A DNA stretch of 58,107 nucleotides from Chara braunii (GCA_003427395.1 BFEA01000666.1:1-58107), one strand, 5' to 3'; shown: positions 27,976 through 37,210, numbered from the stretch's first letter. Made by a program: numbers and translations. Notes: generated by a model from the sequence alone, not told the origin.

Positions 27976-28494
27976 TTGGGACCAGGGAAGGCCCTTTAAT
28001 TTTTTGAGGTGAATCAGTGGTCCTTTTCGTAGAGGGGTCTGCAAAAAGTTTTGGGTAACCTCTGGGTTTCCTTTAACTTTGATTTTTTGAAGTGGCCGGG
28101 CCCTTCCTTTGGGCCGGTAGCAGGATGAATGTTCGTAGTTTTCTCGAATTTGGCGTCGAGGCATCTACCGGACGACTGTAAATAGGATAGCAGGAAGTAG
28201 TCAATCCTCTCTCGCCGAAACGGCGTCGGCTCGACTTGGAATAGGGGATAGTTGGCGCGTCAGCTGTGTTTCGTCTCGGATATTACGTAGCTTGGGTTGC
28301 GGATGTTGACGTCACTAGACATCTGTGGAGTCGGCCATCACATCTTTGTGCTTTCACGTAACCACTGTTAACAGCCACGTGTTAACGTGTGTTGTTTTAA
28401 TATGAAGATGCTATTTGAATGAATTTGACTTCACACAGCTTGTACGGCTTGCCTAGTGTGCTGTTGACTGCTTGTTTGCAGTTCTCTGAATACT
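27976..28494 (+). repeat. Right terminal repeat of the retroelement
   Basis: Collinear with 20753-21271 over 519 bp, with scattered substitutions and no obvious large indels. It starts only 70 bp after the ORF2 stop. Confidence 0.85.
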
Positions 28495-28516
28495 CACTAG
28501 CGGTTAATGGAAGGCC

Positions 28517-28610
28517 AAATTCATTCAAATAGCATCTTCATATTAAAACAACACACGTTAACACGTGGTTGTTAACAGTAGTTATGTGAAAGCACAAAGA
28601 TGTGATGGCC
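28517..28610 (-). repeat. Inverted tail of the terminal repeat
   Basis: Matches in reverse orientation the part of the terminal repeat around 28335-28435, from the GGCCATCACATCTTTGTGC block to GAATGAATTT. It lies 22 bp beyond the right repeat, so the two form a large potential hairpin. Confidence 0.85.
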
Positions 28611-29225
28611 ACTGTACACTTTTTTTTGGAACCATTTGCATTTTTTTTAGGGGTAGCTTCAAGCACCCGCCCGCGGGTGTCAGCACGAAACCCGCACCAC
28701 AGGTACCTATCTACAGTCAGCAACGAATTTACGGGACCCAGACCATCCTATCTTGGAGGATCCCCCCTCAGACAGCCCCCCCCCCCCCCTCCCCCCTCCC
28801 AACTGCAGGTTTCCCAACAATTTCCTCCACCAGAGTCTGTCTATTAACACCCCCCCTACCGGGATCCCTTAAGACAATCCCCTACTGTAAGTTCCCCAGC
28901 GATATCCTCCAGCAGAGCTTGTCCCAAGCCAACCCTCCCCCCAAACGGGGCCCCACCCCACCTCAGGTCCTTGCCCCCCCCAAAGCAGAGCCTAAGGTAA
29001 CCAACACACATGAGCAGTCTAACCACAAACCCATACCTGCATCCTCATTAGACTGCTAACTGTATCAGGCAAACCCCTCAATGCGACATAGGCCAGGACC
29101 CAACATACAACACCATGGGCAGTCCCCTGGGTGGTGCGCAGGCAGTGTATGTAATAGCTTATCATGCGTCACCCCAAGGGGTGTGTGTCCAGCCGTGCGT
29201 CATTCTTACGCCCTGCGGGTGTCCA
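28611..29225 (+). other. C-rich, proline-coding stretch without a recognised gene
   Basis: A 164-residue plus-strand frame (28565-29059) is mainly Pro, Ser and Thr, driven by C-runs at 28780-28800 and 28975. I do not treat it as a gene. Confidence 0.4.
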
Positions 29226-29226
29226 T

Positions 29227-29312
29227 GCGTGAGGCGGCGGATTTGAACCCGCAACCTCATATACCACAATGCGCATTTCCAACCGGTGCTCCAACCACCG
29301 AGCTACATCTAC
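29227..29312 (-). repeat. tRNA-like head with Pol III A and B boxes
   Basis: The minus strand reads GTAGCTCGGTGGTTGGAGC (A-box-like), then GCGGGTTCAAATCCGCC (B box with a good T-stem). The distance between boxes is longer than in a normal tRNA and the acceptor stem does not close convincingly. It is more likely a SINE head than a tRNA gene. Confidence 0.5.
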
Positions 29313-29330
29313 TCTAAACGTATAGGGAGA

Positions 29331-29463
29331 TTTTTTTTTTTCTTTCTTGAACCCCCCCCCCCCGGCCGGTGATAGTGGCTCTGATAAGAGCAGACACCAC
29401 TACCACTTGGGGAGAGGCTCCATCTATCCGTGGGAAGCGGCACCTGGTCGAAAACGGGTCCCC
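29331..29463 (-). mobile_element. Constant-head retroposon, copy 2 (5'-truncated)
   Basis: Minus strand: starts within the module at GGACCCGTTTTCGACC, continues AGGTGCCGCTTCCCACGG and ATAGATGGAGCC, then a private body containing a G-run and an A-rich tail. Another A/T-rich insertion splits its 5' side near 29468-29500. Confidence 0.7.
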
Positions 29464-29730
29464 CTTTGGTAAAAAAAGAAAAAAGAAAAAAAAAAAAGGG
29501 GTCCAGTAAACGTATCGGGACTTGGTAATGCTCTCTTTCTTTTTTTTTCTTTTTTTTCTTTGTTCTTTTTTTTCCAAATTGCTCCAATCTATTCGCACGT
29601 GCGGGGAACCGGGCCCAAAATACATTGTGCCTGAATCAGTCTGAATGACTGTCTAGACTCTAGACATATGTTGAACATTGAGTAGTGGAGTGAGACCGAT
29701 AGTTTGTGCACAGATTTGCTCCCAGGGCCG

Positions 29731-29865
29731 AGGTCCCACTAGCAAAGAGGATAGAATCAAGCTCCTGAATCTGGATGTGATTTATGCAGAGATGCAGAAA
29801 CGCAGTTCAATCTCCATGTGATTTACTGCACCTCTCCACAAACACGTCCAGATTTGGGCATTCGA
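29731..29865. mobile_element. Fold-back MITE with CCCACTAGCA terminus, decayed copy
   Basis: Begins GAGGTCCCACTAGCAAAG. Inner arms GAATCTGGATGTG and CACGTCCAGATTTG pair imperfectly. The right terminus is lost. Confidence 0.6.
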
Positions 29866-30039
29866 TCCCATGATCTGTGGAGATCCGTATCGGAATCGAA
29901 ATGGGTCAGCCACCAAAGTGCATTTTCCACACACAAAGAACTCGCTTCACTGAGGACAAGAGCTACTTTTCCCAAACAAACAAACAAAAAAAAAAAAAAA
30001 AAAAAAAAAACAAGAGCTACTCGCTACATTGGAGGAACA

Positions 30040-30192
30040 GTAGGCTAAGTGGGGACGCTGGACCCCATTTCCAGTGGGTGCAGCTCCACACCAATAGATG
30101 GGAGCCCTTCATAGGAGGGTGCTCGTATCATCTGCTACAGTGGTCTCTTCCATCGAAGTTCCTTAATTAAAAAAAAAAAAAAAAAAAAAAAA
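30040..30192 (+). mobile_element. Constant-head retroposon, copy 3
   Basis: The head starts GGGACGCTGGACCCCATTTC at 30052, followed by ACCAATAGATGGGAGCC, a 60-bp private body and a run of about 25 A. The flanks ATTGGAGGAACA (30028-30039) and ATTGGACGAACA (30194-30205) match at 11 of 12 positions, a plausible target-site duplication. Confidence 0.75.
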
Positions 30193-30259
30193 GATTGGAC
30201 GAACATGCGCATTGTCATATGAAACCTCCATGGACAAGTCATTTGCACTTGCGCAAATC

Positions 30260-30350
30260 GAAGATGCAAAAAAAAAAAAAAAAAAAAAAAAAAAGAAGAA
30301 GAAGTAAAAAAAAAAAAAAAATTAAAAAAATAAATAAATCGAAGATGCTG
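30260..30350. repeat. A-rich low-complexity tract
   Basis: Long A-runs interrupted by a few G and T, at 30268-30292 and 30306-30335. Duplicated flanks ATCGAAGATGC (30257 and 30338) suggest an A-tail insertion with a target duplication. Confidence 0.7.
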
Positions 30351-30565
30351 AAATGAACAAACATGCCAATGCAATGGCAAAGCAAGCTAACATCTGCTGC
30401 TGCAGCAAAATTTAATGTTTTTCCACTGCGGAACATAACACGCCCTGAAAATGAATGTATACAAGCAAGCTTTCCAGTTTGGTACATCCATAATCAGGTT
30501 GGCTTGTGTTCAGGGCAAACCAGGTGGGGCCTTACTAGGGCCAGTGGTAAGAGCAGCCGCTCCTA

Positions 30566-30740
30566 CCTTCTTCCCCCGAATACAACACACTATCTTTATA
30601 GTGGCCTTACTTAGTACTTCGAATTTTACACTGAAAGATACTAAGTAAATAATACACTGAAAGAAGGTATGTTCTTCCCCCAACTACATACAGCTATAAT
30701 GAGTCTAATGACCCTACGTTGTATTCGGGAGAAGAAGGGG
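30566..30740. mobile_element. Mariner-type hairpin MITE, enlarged copy
   Basis: TA-flanked; starts CCTTCTTCCCCCGAATACAA and ends TTGTATTCGGGAGAAGAAGG, with an internal partial duplication. It is related to the perfect copies at 5797 and 31976 but diverged. Confidence 0.7.
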
Positions 30741-30891
30741 TATTGCTCCATCGATAGGGACCAAAAGATTCAAATAAATTAATAGCTGGATTCTGTCATC
30801 ATGAGAGAACGAGAGTCGTCGTTTTGTCCTCTCTTATACTTCATTTATACTTCATTATACATGCCATTCCATGACAGAGCAGCTCGGACTC

Positions 30892-30894
<3 letters not shown>

Positions 30895-30987
<93 letters not shown>

Positions 30988-31022
30988 CCTTATTATAGCC
31001 GGAAAACGGGTCCGGCGTCCCT
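30895..31022 (-). mobile_element. Constant-head retroposon, copy 7, tail-to-tail with another A-run
   Basis: Minus strand: GGGACGCCGGACCCGTTTTC then CGGCTATAATAAGG and a run of about 62 A (T62 on the plus strand, 30926-30987). On the plus strand a run of about 31 A (30895-30925) abuts it. The hairpin reads GCCGGA/TCCGGC, a compensated change from GCTGGA/TCCAGC. Confidence 0.7.
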
Positions 31023-31053
31023 TACATTTATCCCGTGACATTTTGTAATTTTT

Positions 31054-31137
31054 GTGCTTCCGGACATCCGTTAACGCTGGAACGAGACAGAGAGAGAAGA
31101 TTAGCATTGCCCCTGCGCAAGGATGACACACGTAAAT
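31054..31137 (+). pseudogene. U6 snRNA pseudogene
   Basis: Carries GGACATCCG, then GGAACGAGACAGAGAGAGAA with an insertion relative to normal U6, GATTAGCATTGCCCCTGCGC and AAGGATGACACACGTAAAT. The ACAGAGA spliceosomal core is disturbed and the T-rich terminator is missing. I see no TATA box or upstream sequence element. It is therefore a non-functional copy. Confidence 0.85.
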
Positions 31138-31146
31138 GGTGATTAT

Positions 31147-31265
31147 GGGCCTTGCTCCACTAACTCTCCACATGCACAAACGACAAAACATTTGCCAGTG
31201 TATCTTTCCATGTTTTAGCGGAGGATTCAGTCTGATTTTTGCACATTGGCAGAGTGGTGAAGCCA
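31147..31265 (+). repeat. Dispersed repeat shared with 33958-34080
   Basis: Both contain GCCTTGCTCCACT, ACAAAACAT, CAGTGTA and TTTTGCACAT blocks in the same order. Class unknown. Confidence 0.6.
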
Positions 31266-31269
31266 GCCC

Positions 31270-31581
31270 CCCTATTGATGACATTTCATTCGCAAGGGAA
31301 GTGTCGAGTCCAGATAGATGTTGGACACGTATCTGGACAGACTATCTGGATACGTGCCCTGGGAAGTGTTGTGCACAAAAGTGATCACACTGCCCTCATT
31401 CTGGAATACAGGGAAAGGCTGGGAAAGCTATGATGTCATCAGTGTGGTGCGGAAGTGCCCAGTGCCTACTCACACTAGGAGTTTCCTGGATGCAATGAAC
31501 TGCAATGGCGGCCTAGCTTGGATGAACCTGGATGGAATTACGTCCGGAGCTCGGAGGTCCACCAAACAGTCTTACAAAAAG

Positions 31582-31618
<37 letters not shown>

Positions 31619-31970
31619 GGAAAGTTTGTATCTGTATATTGCTCGAAATCTGTGCTGAGGCCGGGTACCTCACAATTCGACCCAGAGTTATCCTGGCAGC
31701 CTCAGCCAGTTTAGCTTACGAGCTTAGCTCGCTGCATCACCAACTTCTCCAAATAATATCCTCTTGCTGTTGGAAACCAGCGGCTCGGTCCCACTTGCAC
31801 GAATGAAGAGATACTGACCGTAGATTGCAAAGATCAACGGCCGAAATAAATCTACTAATTTGCGCAAGTGGGACCTTGCCCCGGGTCCAACGCCCCCCCT
31901 AAAAATTTGAACTTTCCAAAAATCACTTGAAGCGCATTGAAAGTGAGCATCACCATTCTAGTTCAAATTC
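31270..31970. other. No gene; T-run and decayed repeat sequence
   Basis: A T-run of about 33 at 31585-31617 marks another antisense poly(A) tail. The rest contains no coding region I can defend. Confidence 0.5.
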
Positions 31971-31975
31971 CCCTA

Positions 31976-32080
31976 CAGTCTTCCCCCGAATACAACGTAC
32001 GGTCATTATAGCTGAATTTAGACTGAAAGATACACCAAATTCAGCTATAATGACCGTACGTTGTATTCGGGGGAAGACTG
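31976..32080. mobile_element. Perfect-hairpin MITE, Tc1/mariner type, copy 2
   Basis: Identical over all 105 bases to 5797-5901 and also flanked by TA (31974-31975, 32081-32082). Both arms remain perfect complements. Confidence 0.92.
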
Positions 32081-32116
32081 TAGTCCATCAGTCCAACAAA
32101 AGTACTTCGAAACGGA

Positions 32117-32143
32117 CTGGAAACCGGGTCCAGTGTCCCATTC
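32117..32143 (-). mobile_element. Constant-head retroposon, copy 8 (first hairpin only)
   Basis: Minus strand: GGGACACTGGACCCGGTTTC then CAGT. The stem ACTGGA/TCCAGT is a compensated variant. Similarity stops right after the hairpin. Confidence 0.6.
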
Positions 32144-32219
32144 TTGTCACATTATCTAAGTTCAACTGGGTTTATTTCCAACGTCCCTTCGGATGAGAGC
32201 TTTGCAAACCTGCTCTTAA

Positions 32220-32323
32220 ACCACCAGTACGGCCGGCGGGCCGTCGATAAATCGAATAGACAGCCCGCGCTGCTTCGAGATTTGGGCGGCCGGCGCGGCG
32301 CGCAGTGCCCAAGTACTGGTGGT
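32220..32323. mobile_element. TTAA-flanked MITE, intact copy
   Basis: Exact inverted termini ACCACCAGTAC / GTACTGGTGGT with TTAA on both sides (32216-32219 and 32324-32327). The 104-bp interior is GC-rich and itself partly palindromic (GGCCGGCGGGCC). Confidence 0.85.
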
Positions 32324-32378
32324 TTAACCCATGTCTTTCTCAGCCAACTGTCTTACCTAGTATGGAAAGATTGTCTCC

Positions 32379-32429
32379 CCTGCGCAAGGATGACACGCAC
32401 AAAACACAAAAAAAAAAAAAAAAAAAAAA
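32379..32429 (+). pseudogene. Retroposed 3' fragment of U6 snRNA with poly(A)
   Basis: CCTGCGCAAGGATGACACGC followed by ACAAAACAC and an A-run of over 20, inserted between two copies of AGATTGTCTCC (32368-32378 and 32430-32440). The A-tail and an 11-bp target duplication are the hallmarks of LINE-type retroposition. The 5' half of U6 is absent. Confidence 0.85.
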
Positions 32430-32601
32430 AGATTGTCTCCGACGAAGATTACAGATCTTTCCTGACAGAAGGCTCCAAATACAGCGCTGGAGTTCTGAAA
32501 TCATGAAGCGCATGCATCTGGACGTGTTTGTGGTGTGGGGGTGCAGAAAATTGCGATTGTTCCGAAATCATTGGCACTGATGACATATGAATTGGATGCT
32601 G

Positions 32602-32713
32602 CCGTCTTCACCCAAATACAATGTATGGTCATGATTACTGTAATTAAGACTGAAAGATACCCCAAATGCAGCTTTAATGACCGTACCGTATCTTGTATTC
32701 GGGAGAAGACGGT
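32602..32713. mobile_element. Mariner-type hairpin MITE, diverged copy
   Basis: CCGTCTTCACCCAAATACAA at the left and TTGTATTCGGGAGAAGACGG at the right, with the family loop AGACTGAAAGATACCCC. TA follows on the right. Confidence 0.75.
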
Positions 32714-32796
32714 ACTCCATCGGGCGACACGATGTTCTATGAACTCTCCAGCTGACTATGCAAAAAATGCCGAGGGGCAGAGACAAAGGGCCTAGC

Positions 32797-33232
32797 TCCA
32801 CACTGCAGCATCCTAAATGCATCTGGAGCTAGAAATGGTCCCCATACGAAAAAAATGTTCCGAGTGGGCGGAATGGATCTAGTCCATGGTGCTCAAAGAA
32901 GTTGTGTTCCACTGCAGCACGTCCCAAAAGCAACTGGAGCTAGAAATGGTCCCGATACGTTCAAAACGTTCCGAGTGGGCGGAATGTATCTAGTCCATAG
33001 TCTGTCCAGATAAGTGTCAAATGCTGAGTAGTGGAGCAAAGGCCCTCAAAGAAGTTATATCTGGATCCAATTCCACTCCACTGCACCACATCCCGAATGC
33101 AGCTGGAGCTAGAAATGCTCCCTATACGTTAAAAATGTTTCGAGTGGTCAGAATGTATCTAGTCCATGAACAGCCCAGATACCCTTGAACGTTGAGTGAG
33201 TAGTGGAGCAAAGGCCCTCAAAGAAGTTATAC
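32797..33232 (+). repeat. Tandem repeat, three diverged units
   Basis: Units of about 110-165 bp share CTGGAGCTAGAAATG, TTCCGAGTGGGCGGAATG and ATCTAGTCCATG. The last two also share AGTAGTGGAGCAAAGGCCCT. A remnant of the same sequence occurs at about 29650-29695. Confidence 0.85.
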
Positions 33233-33237
33233 CTCAG

Positions 33238-33385
33238 CGCGCCTTCATGGGAGCCTAGATTAGGCGCTAGCTTCTTATTGGCAGCAATCCATTGATTTAT
33301 CTCTTTCATGAGACTGCTGAATAGACCACTGGCCCAAAATTCTTCATAGCTAGAACTGCTCTTTAGGTTATGAATATCGGTGCAC
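33238..33385 (-). repeat. Segment shared with the gypsy integrase region, coding-like
   Basis: About 80 percent similar by eye to 12562-12700. Here the minus strand is open and reads SSYEEFWASGLFSSLMKEIN and QWIAANKKLAPNLGSHEGA. Both copies keep a reading frame in the same register, suggesting protein-coding origin. The family is not recognised. Confidence 0.5.
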
Positions 33386-33608
33386 GTCAAAGCAGAGGCC
33401 TCAGAAGTCTGGCTAGCGCCCTACTTAGTCCCATTCGTCGGCCGCACAACACACGAAGAAGTGTACTTAACTCTCAAGTATGCGACGTGCTTGGTTTCAC
33501 GAATCGAGTCCGTCGATTTAGGCTCCTTCCCCTCTATTGCCTGTTAGCTCCAATTCCCATTGGACATGTCAGGCTCTGGCGGAAGGCCGCTCCTCCGCGG
33601 ATTCAGGC

Positions 33609-33750
33609 CGAGATCCCACTAGAAATCAGGATTAGATTAACCGCCTGCATCTGGACGTGTTTGTGGTGAGGTGCAGAAAATTGCGATTGATCCCCGCAAA
33701 CAAATCCAAATTCAGGCATGAGATTCAATCCTCTTTGCTAGTGGGAACTC
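33609..33750. mobile_element. Fold-back MITE with CCCACTAG termini, copy
   Basis: Begins CGAGATCCCACTAG and ends CTAGTGGGAACTC. The inner arms GGATTAGATT and AATCCTCT pair only partly. It shares CATCTGGACGTGTTTGTGG with a fragment near 32516. Confidence 0.65.
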
Positions 33751-34232
33751 ACCCTAAATCACCACTCAAACGACCCCTGTATTGTTCATTTCATTTTTCT
33801 TGTCTACAAGTACCAGGCCAAAATCTACAGTTCCCAGGCCCGGTAGAGGTTTGGTGGGGAAGGGTACCAGAATTATTTTTCCTCACGGCAGCACTCTAGA
33901 TTTTAGGCTCGGGAAATGCAACTTTTGGTTTGTCAAATGGCGGGTTAAAATCGACATAGAGCCTTGCTCCACTGCTCACCACACATACAAAAGACAAAAC
34001 ATACGGCAGTGTACCTTCACATGCTCTAGCGGGAGATGCATTCTTATTTTGCACATCTGGTGAGCGGTGTAGCGAGGCCATACCATTGTCCTTCAGGCCA
34101 TACGATTGTCATTCAGGACACCCATGGCTCATTGACAAGTAGTATGTCAATTACTTTTTAATTTCTTCGATAAATAGAAAAAACAATTCACCTGTCTCAA
34201 AGGTGAGACGCCAAACATCCAACAACCACTGT

Positions 34233-34315
34233 TGCGGGTGCAACGGGAGTTCAACCCATGACCTCCTGAGTGCCGCTGAAGCGCCGTACCAATTGAGCTA
34301 GTACACTCGTCTTCT
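34233..34315 (-). repeat. tRNA-like SINE head
   Basis: The minus strand reads GTACTAGCTCAATTGGTACG (A box), then GGCACTCAGGAGGTCATGGG and TTGAACTCCCG (B box). The middle resembles the head of the SINE at 54036, but the body downstream differs (ends near GAGACAGGTGAATTG and an AT-rich tail). Confidence 0.55.
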
Positions 34316-34489
34316 TGTTCCATGGCAGCGGCTCACTTGCCGACGGATATGGAGGCCGAAAAGGACGAGCAAGGTGCAGAGATGAAGATCGGAAGGTGGG
34401 GGTAGAAGTGGAGGAGGGACGATGATGGAGGTGGACGTGTGAAAATGCGGGAGTAGAGGAGGTCCAACGAAGAAAGAGATGGAGATTAA

Positions 34490-34600
34490 ACCACCAGTAC
34501 AGGAAACGTACGCGCCACTACAGGAGCACCCAAATTCATCCGGCTACAAACATTTCTACTCTATTTCCTATGGCAGATAGCTGCCAGCCTGTATTGGTGG
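34490..34600. mobile_element. TTAA MITE, degraded right end
   Basis: Begins ACCACCAGTACAGG after TTAA and ends CCTGTATTGGTGGTTTGG. The internal sequence differs from the other copies apart from ACTCTATTT, which also occurs at 8506. From 34610 to 35060 the region is purine-rich with no gene. Confidence 0.65.
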
Positions 34601-35099
34601 TTTGGTAGGGAGGAGGAAAGGCGTACGAAGGGTGAGGAGGAAGAGGAAGACGAGCAAGTGGAGGAGGAAAGGCGTGTTACGTGGAAGCATCCTTTATTGG
34701 CAGCTGTGGCAACACATTGCGGATAGAAGTGGCGGGAAGGGCGGAGGGCTGAACGGTGGGAAGGGGGTGGGGGGAGCTCTATCCTGCAGGGGCATCGCAA
34801 GGTGGGGGGTGAATGTCTCAAAGAGGGTAGGGGCGGAGTAGGGGGTTGCCTTATTTTGGGGCAAGGACTTTGTGTGGGTCAACATCAGTCCCTGCGGAGG
34901 CGGAAATGGGCAAGGGGCGGGGGGCCATGCTTTAGGTGGGAACTGCGTGCTCCTGGGGAAAGGGGGAAAGAGGATTGGTCCTATATTGGGGCCGAGGGAG
35001 AGTGGGTGACTCTCCTCGACGTAGGGCTGAGGGGGGAGGGGTAGGGGGAGGGAGGGGCGATCTATCATCCAGTTTACTATAGCTTTCCATTTGGTTGCT

Positions 35100-36970
35100 T
35101 CTCGAGGAGGTTGTAGGAATAGGTGTTATCTGGCAAGCCATCTGTGATCCTGCGAGGGGTGGTTGAAAAGTCGGTGGCCCTCGAAGACCGATGCTGAAGC
35201 AACGCTGGTCGAGCCGGAGCCAGGTGGCGCAACTCTGAGACCTAGCTTGGTGGGGGCGTGAGGCCTGGTAGAGAGTTCTGGGGGGCTGTTTGCGGGGGCA
35301 GTCCCAGTGGTCATCGGGGGTCGTAACTGGAGCAATGCTGACCGGTGCTGGAGCAAGGTGGTGCAACTCTGTAACCTAACCTGATGCCATTGGGAGCATG
35401 AGGTCTGGAAGAGCTTCGGTTCGTGCTGAAATTAGCCATGCTGGTGGTGGTCGTAGGTGGATTGAATAGGTTTCACCTATCTGATTTGTGATGGGGAGGC
35501 TTTTTGACACACATATTCTATTGACTTGGTCGAGTTCAAAAAAAAAAAAAAAAAAAAAAAGGTAAGTTGTTCTTATGAATGTCTTAGGACTTTAGGGTTT
35601 CTTAGCAATCCATCATAGGCGGTTTCGATGTTGTTATACTCAGTGATCCGTGGCCATTCGATGCCAGAACGACGCTGGCCGCTGCTGGGGTGTTGCCCTG
35701 TAACCTGCTGATGCAGAAGCGTGAGGCCTGGTAAAGAGATCTGGGAATGCTTTGGGGTGGGCATCCCAAAGGACGACCAAGGGTTGCTGCTGGGATGACG
35801 CTGGTCGGAGATGGGGCGAGTTGTGTTGCCTTGTAACGCAACAGGGTGGGGGCGTGCGGCCTGGAAGAGCTCAGCAGGGAGTAAGACGGTGTTGGGAAGT
35901 CTTAGAAGGGTTTGTCAGGGAACCTGAGAGTAGTGAGCATTCGTAGGACCTCTGTGGCAGGTTATTGCATGAGTAATTTCCTAATAGGCATTAGATACTC
36001 AAGATCCTCCCCATGTTTCTGAATCTCATCGTGTTCACAAATTGTTCTCATCCGAATAGTAGCAATCCATCGTAGACGGTTTCGATGTTATTATACTCAG
36101 TGATTCGTGGCCGTTCGATGTCAGAACGACGCTGGCGGTGTTGGGGTGTTGCCCTGTAACCTGCTGATGCAGGAGCGTGATGCCTGGTAGAGAGAGAGAG
36201 AGATCTGGGATGCTTTGGGGTGGGCATCCCAAGGGATGACCAAGGGTTGCTGCTGGGATGATGCTGGTCGGAGCTGGGGCGAGTTGTGTTGCCGTGTAAC
36301 CCAGCAGGGTGGGGGTGTGAAGCCTGGAAGAGCTCAACAGGGAGTAAGACGGTGTTGGGAAGTCTTAGAAGGGTTTGTCCGGGAACCTGAGGGTAGTGAG
36401 CATTGGTAGGACCTCTGTGGCAGATTATTGCACGAGTAATTCCCTAATAAGCATCCTCCCGATGTTTCTGAATCTCATTGTGTTCACAAATTGTTCTCAG
36501 GCGAATAGGGTTTCTTAGCAATCCATCGTAGGCGGTTTCGATGTTGTCGTACTCAGTGATCCGTGGCCGTTCGATGTTAGAACGACGCTGGCCGGTGCTG
36601 GGTGTTGCCCTGTAACCTGCTAATGCAGGAGCCTGAGGCCTGGTAGAGAGATCTTGGGATGCTTTGTGGTGGGCATCCCAAGGGACGACCAAGGGTTGTT
36701 GTTGGGATGACGCTGGTCGAAGCTGGGGCGAGTTGTGTTGCCCTGTAACCCAACAGGGTGGGGGCGTGAGGCCTGGAAGAGCTCAGCAGGGAGTAAGACA
36801 GTGTTGGGAAGTCTTAGAAGGGTTTGTCAGGGAACCTGAGGGTAGTGAGCATTCGTAGGACCTCTGTGGCAGGTTATTGCATAAATAATTCCCTAATAGG
36901 CATTAGATATTCAAGATCCTCCCCATGTTTCTGAATCTCATCGTGTTCACAAATATTTCTCAGTCAAAGT
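35100..36970 (+). repeat. 457-bp satellite array with internal subrepeats
   Basis: Three clear units, marked by AGCAATCCATC at 35604, 36061 and 36517 (periods 457 and 456), follow a degraded unit from 35100. Within each unit the block TGCCCTGTAACC...GGCCTGG occurs twice, so the unit itself arose by duplication. Each carries the same 64-residue plus-strand open frame (35752, 36215, 36664), but near-identity of the DNA gives no evidence of selection on protein. Confidence 0.85.
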
Positions 36971-37042
36971 CGGGTAATGGCCCCGGTATCTCAAATGACC
37001 TTAAACGACCTCAAATATTTTCAATAACCTGTATAATTCAAT

Positions 37043-37121
37043 ACGGGACGCTGGGCCCGGTTCCCAGCACGTGTTGCTCCCCACAAATAGACTGGAGCAC
37101 TTCTTAAAAAAAAAAAAAAAA
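37043..37121 (+). mobile_element. Constant-head retroposon, copy 4 (short body)
   Basis: GGGACGCTGGGCCCGGTTCC then CAGC; the hairpin GCTGGG/CCCAGC is compensated. It continues through CTCCCCACAAATAGACTGGAGC, then only about 7 bp, then an A-run of 17. Confidence 0.75.
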
Positions 37122-37202
37122 GATTCAGTTGAGAAAGTCCTACCTGAGTGCGTTCTTTGCTTTCCTTCAAAAAACGTCTTCTTTTTCCTGAAGCTCTTGA
37201 TG

Positions 37203-37210
<8 letters not shown>

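Larger units (their letters stand above)
20753..28494 (+). mobile_element. Penelope-like retroelement with terminal direct repeats
   Basis: Two 519-bp direct repeats (20753-21271 and 27976-28494) bound a gag-like ORF1 and a reverse transcriptase ORF2 on the plus strand. An inverted copy of part of the repeat follows at 28517-28610. The reverse transcriptase has the Penelope-type pattern GIPMG...RFVDD rather than LTR-retroelement motifs. Direct pseudo-LTRs plus an inverted tail are typical of Penelope-like elements (established knowledge). No GIY-YIG endonuclease is visible. A 2.3-kb satellite interrupts ORF2, so this copy is not autonomous. Confidence 0.75.

Noticed and set aside
20753-28494. 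Ordinary LTR retrotransposon
   Set aside because: No TG...CA ends, no primer-binding site or integrase, and the RT motifs are Penelope-like.
31054-31137. Functional U6 gene
   Set aside because: Disturbed ACAGAGA region, no T-run terminator and no upstream promoter elements.
35752-36858. Three 64-residue ORFs as genes
   Set aside because: They are copies within a satellite and near-identical DNA explains the conserved frame.
35100-36970. CRISPR array
   Set aside because: Regular repeats here are long tandem satellite units without unique spacers, in a eukaryotic nuclear context.
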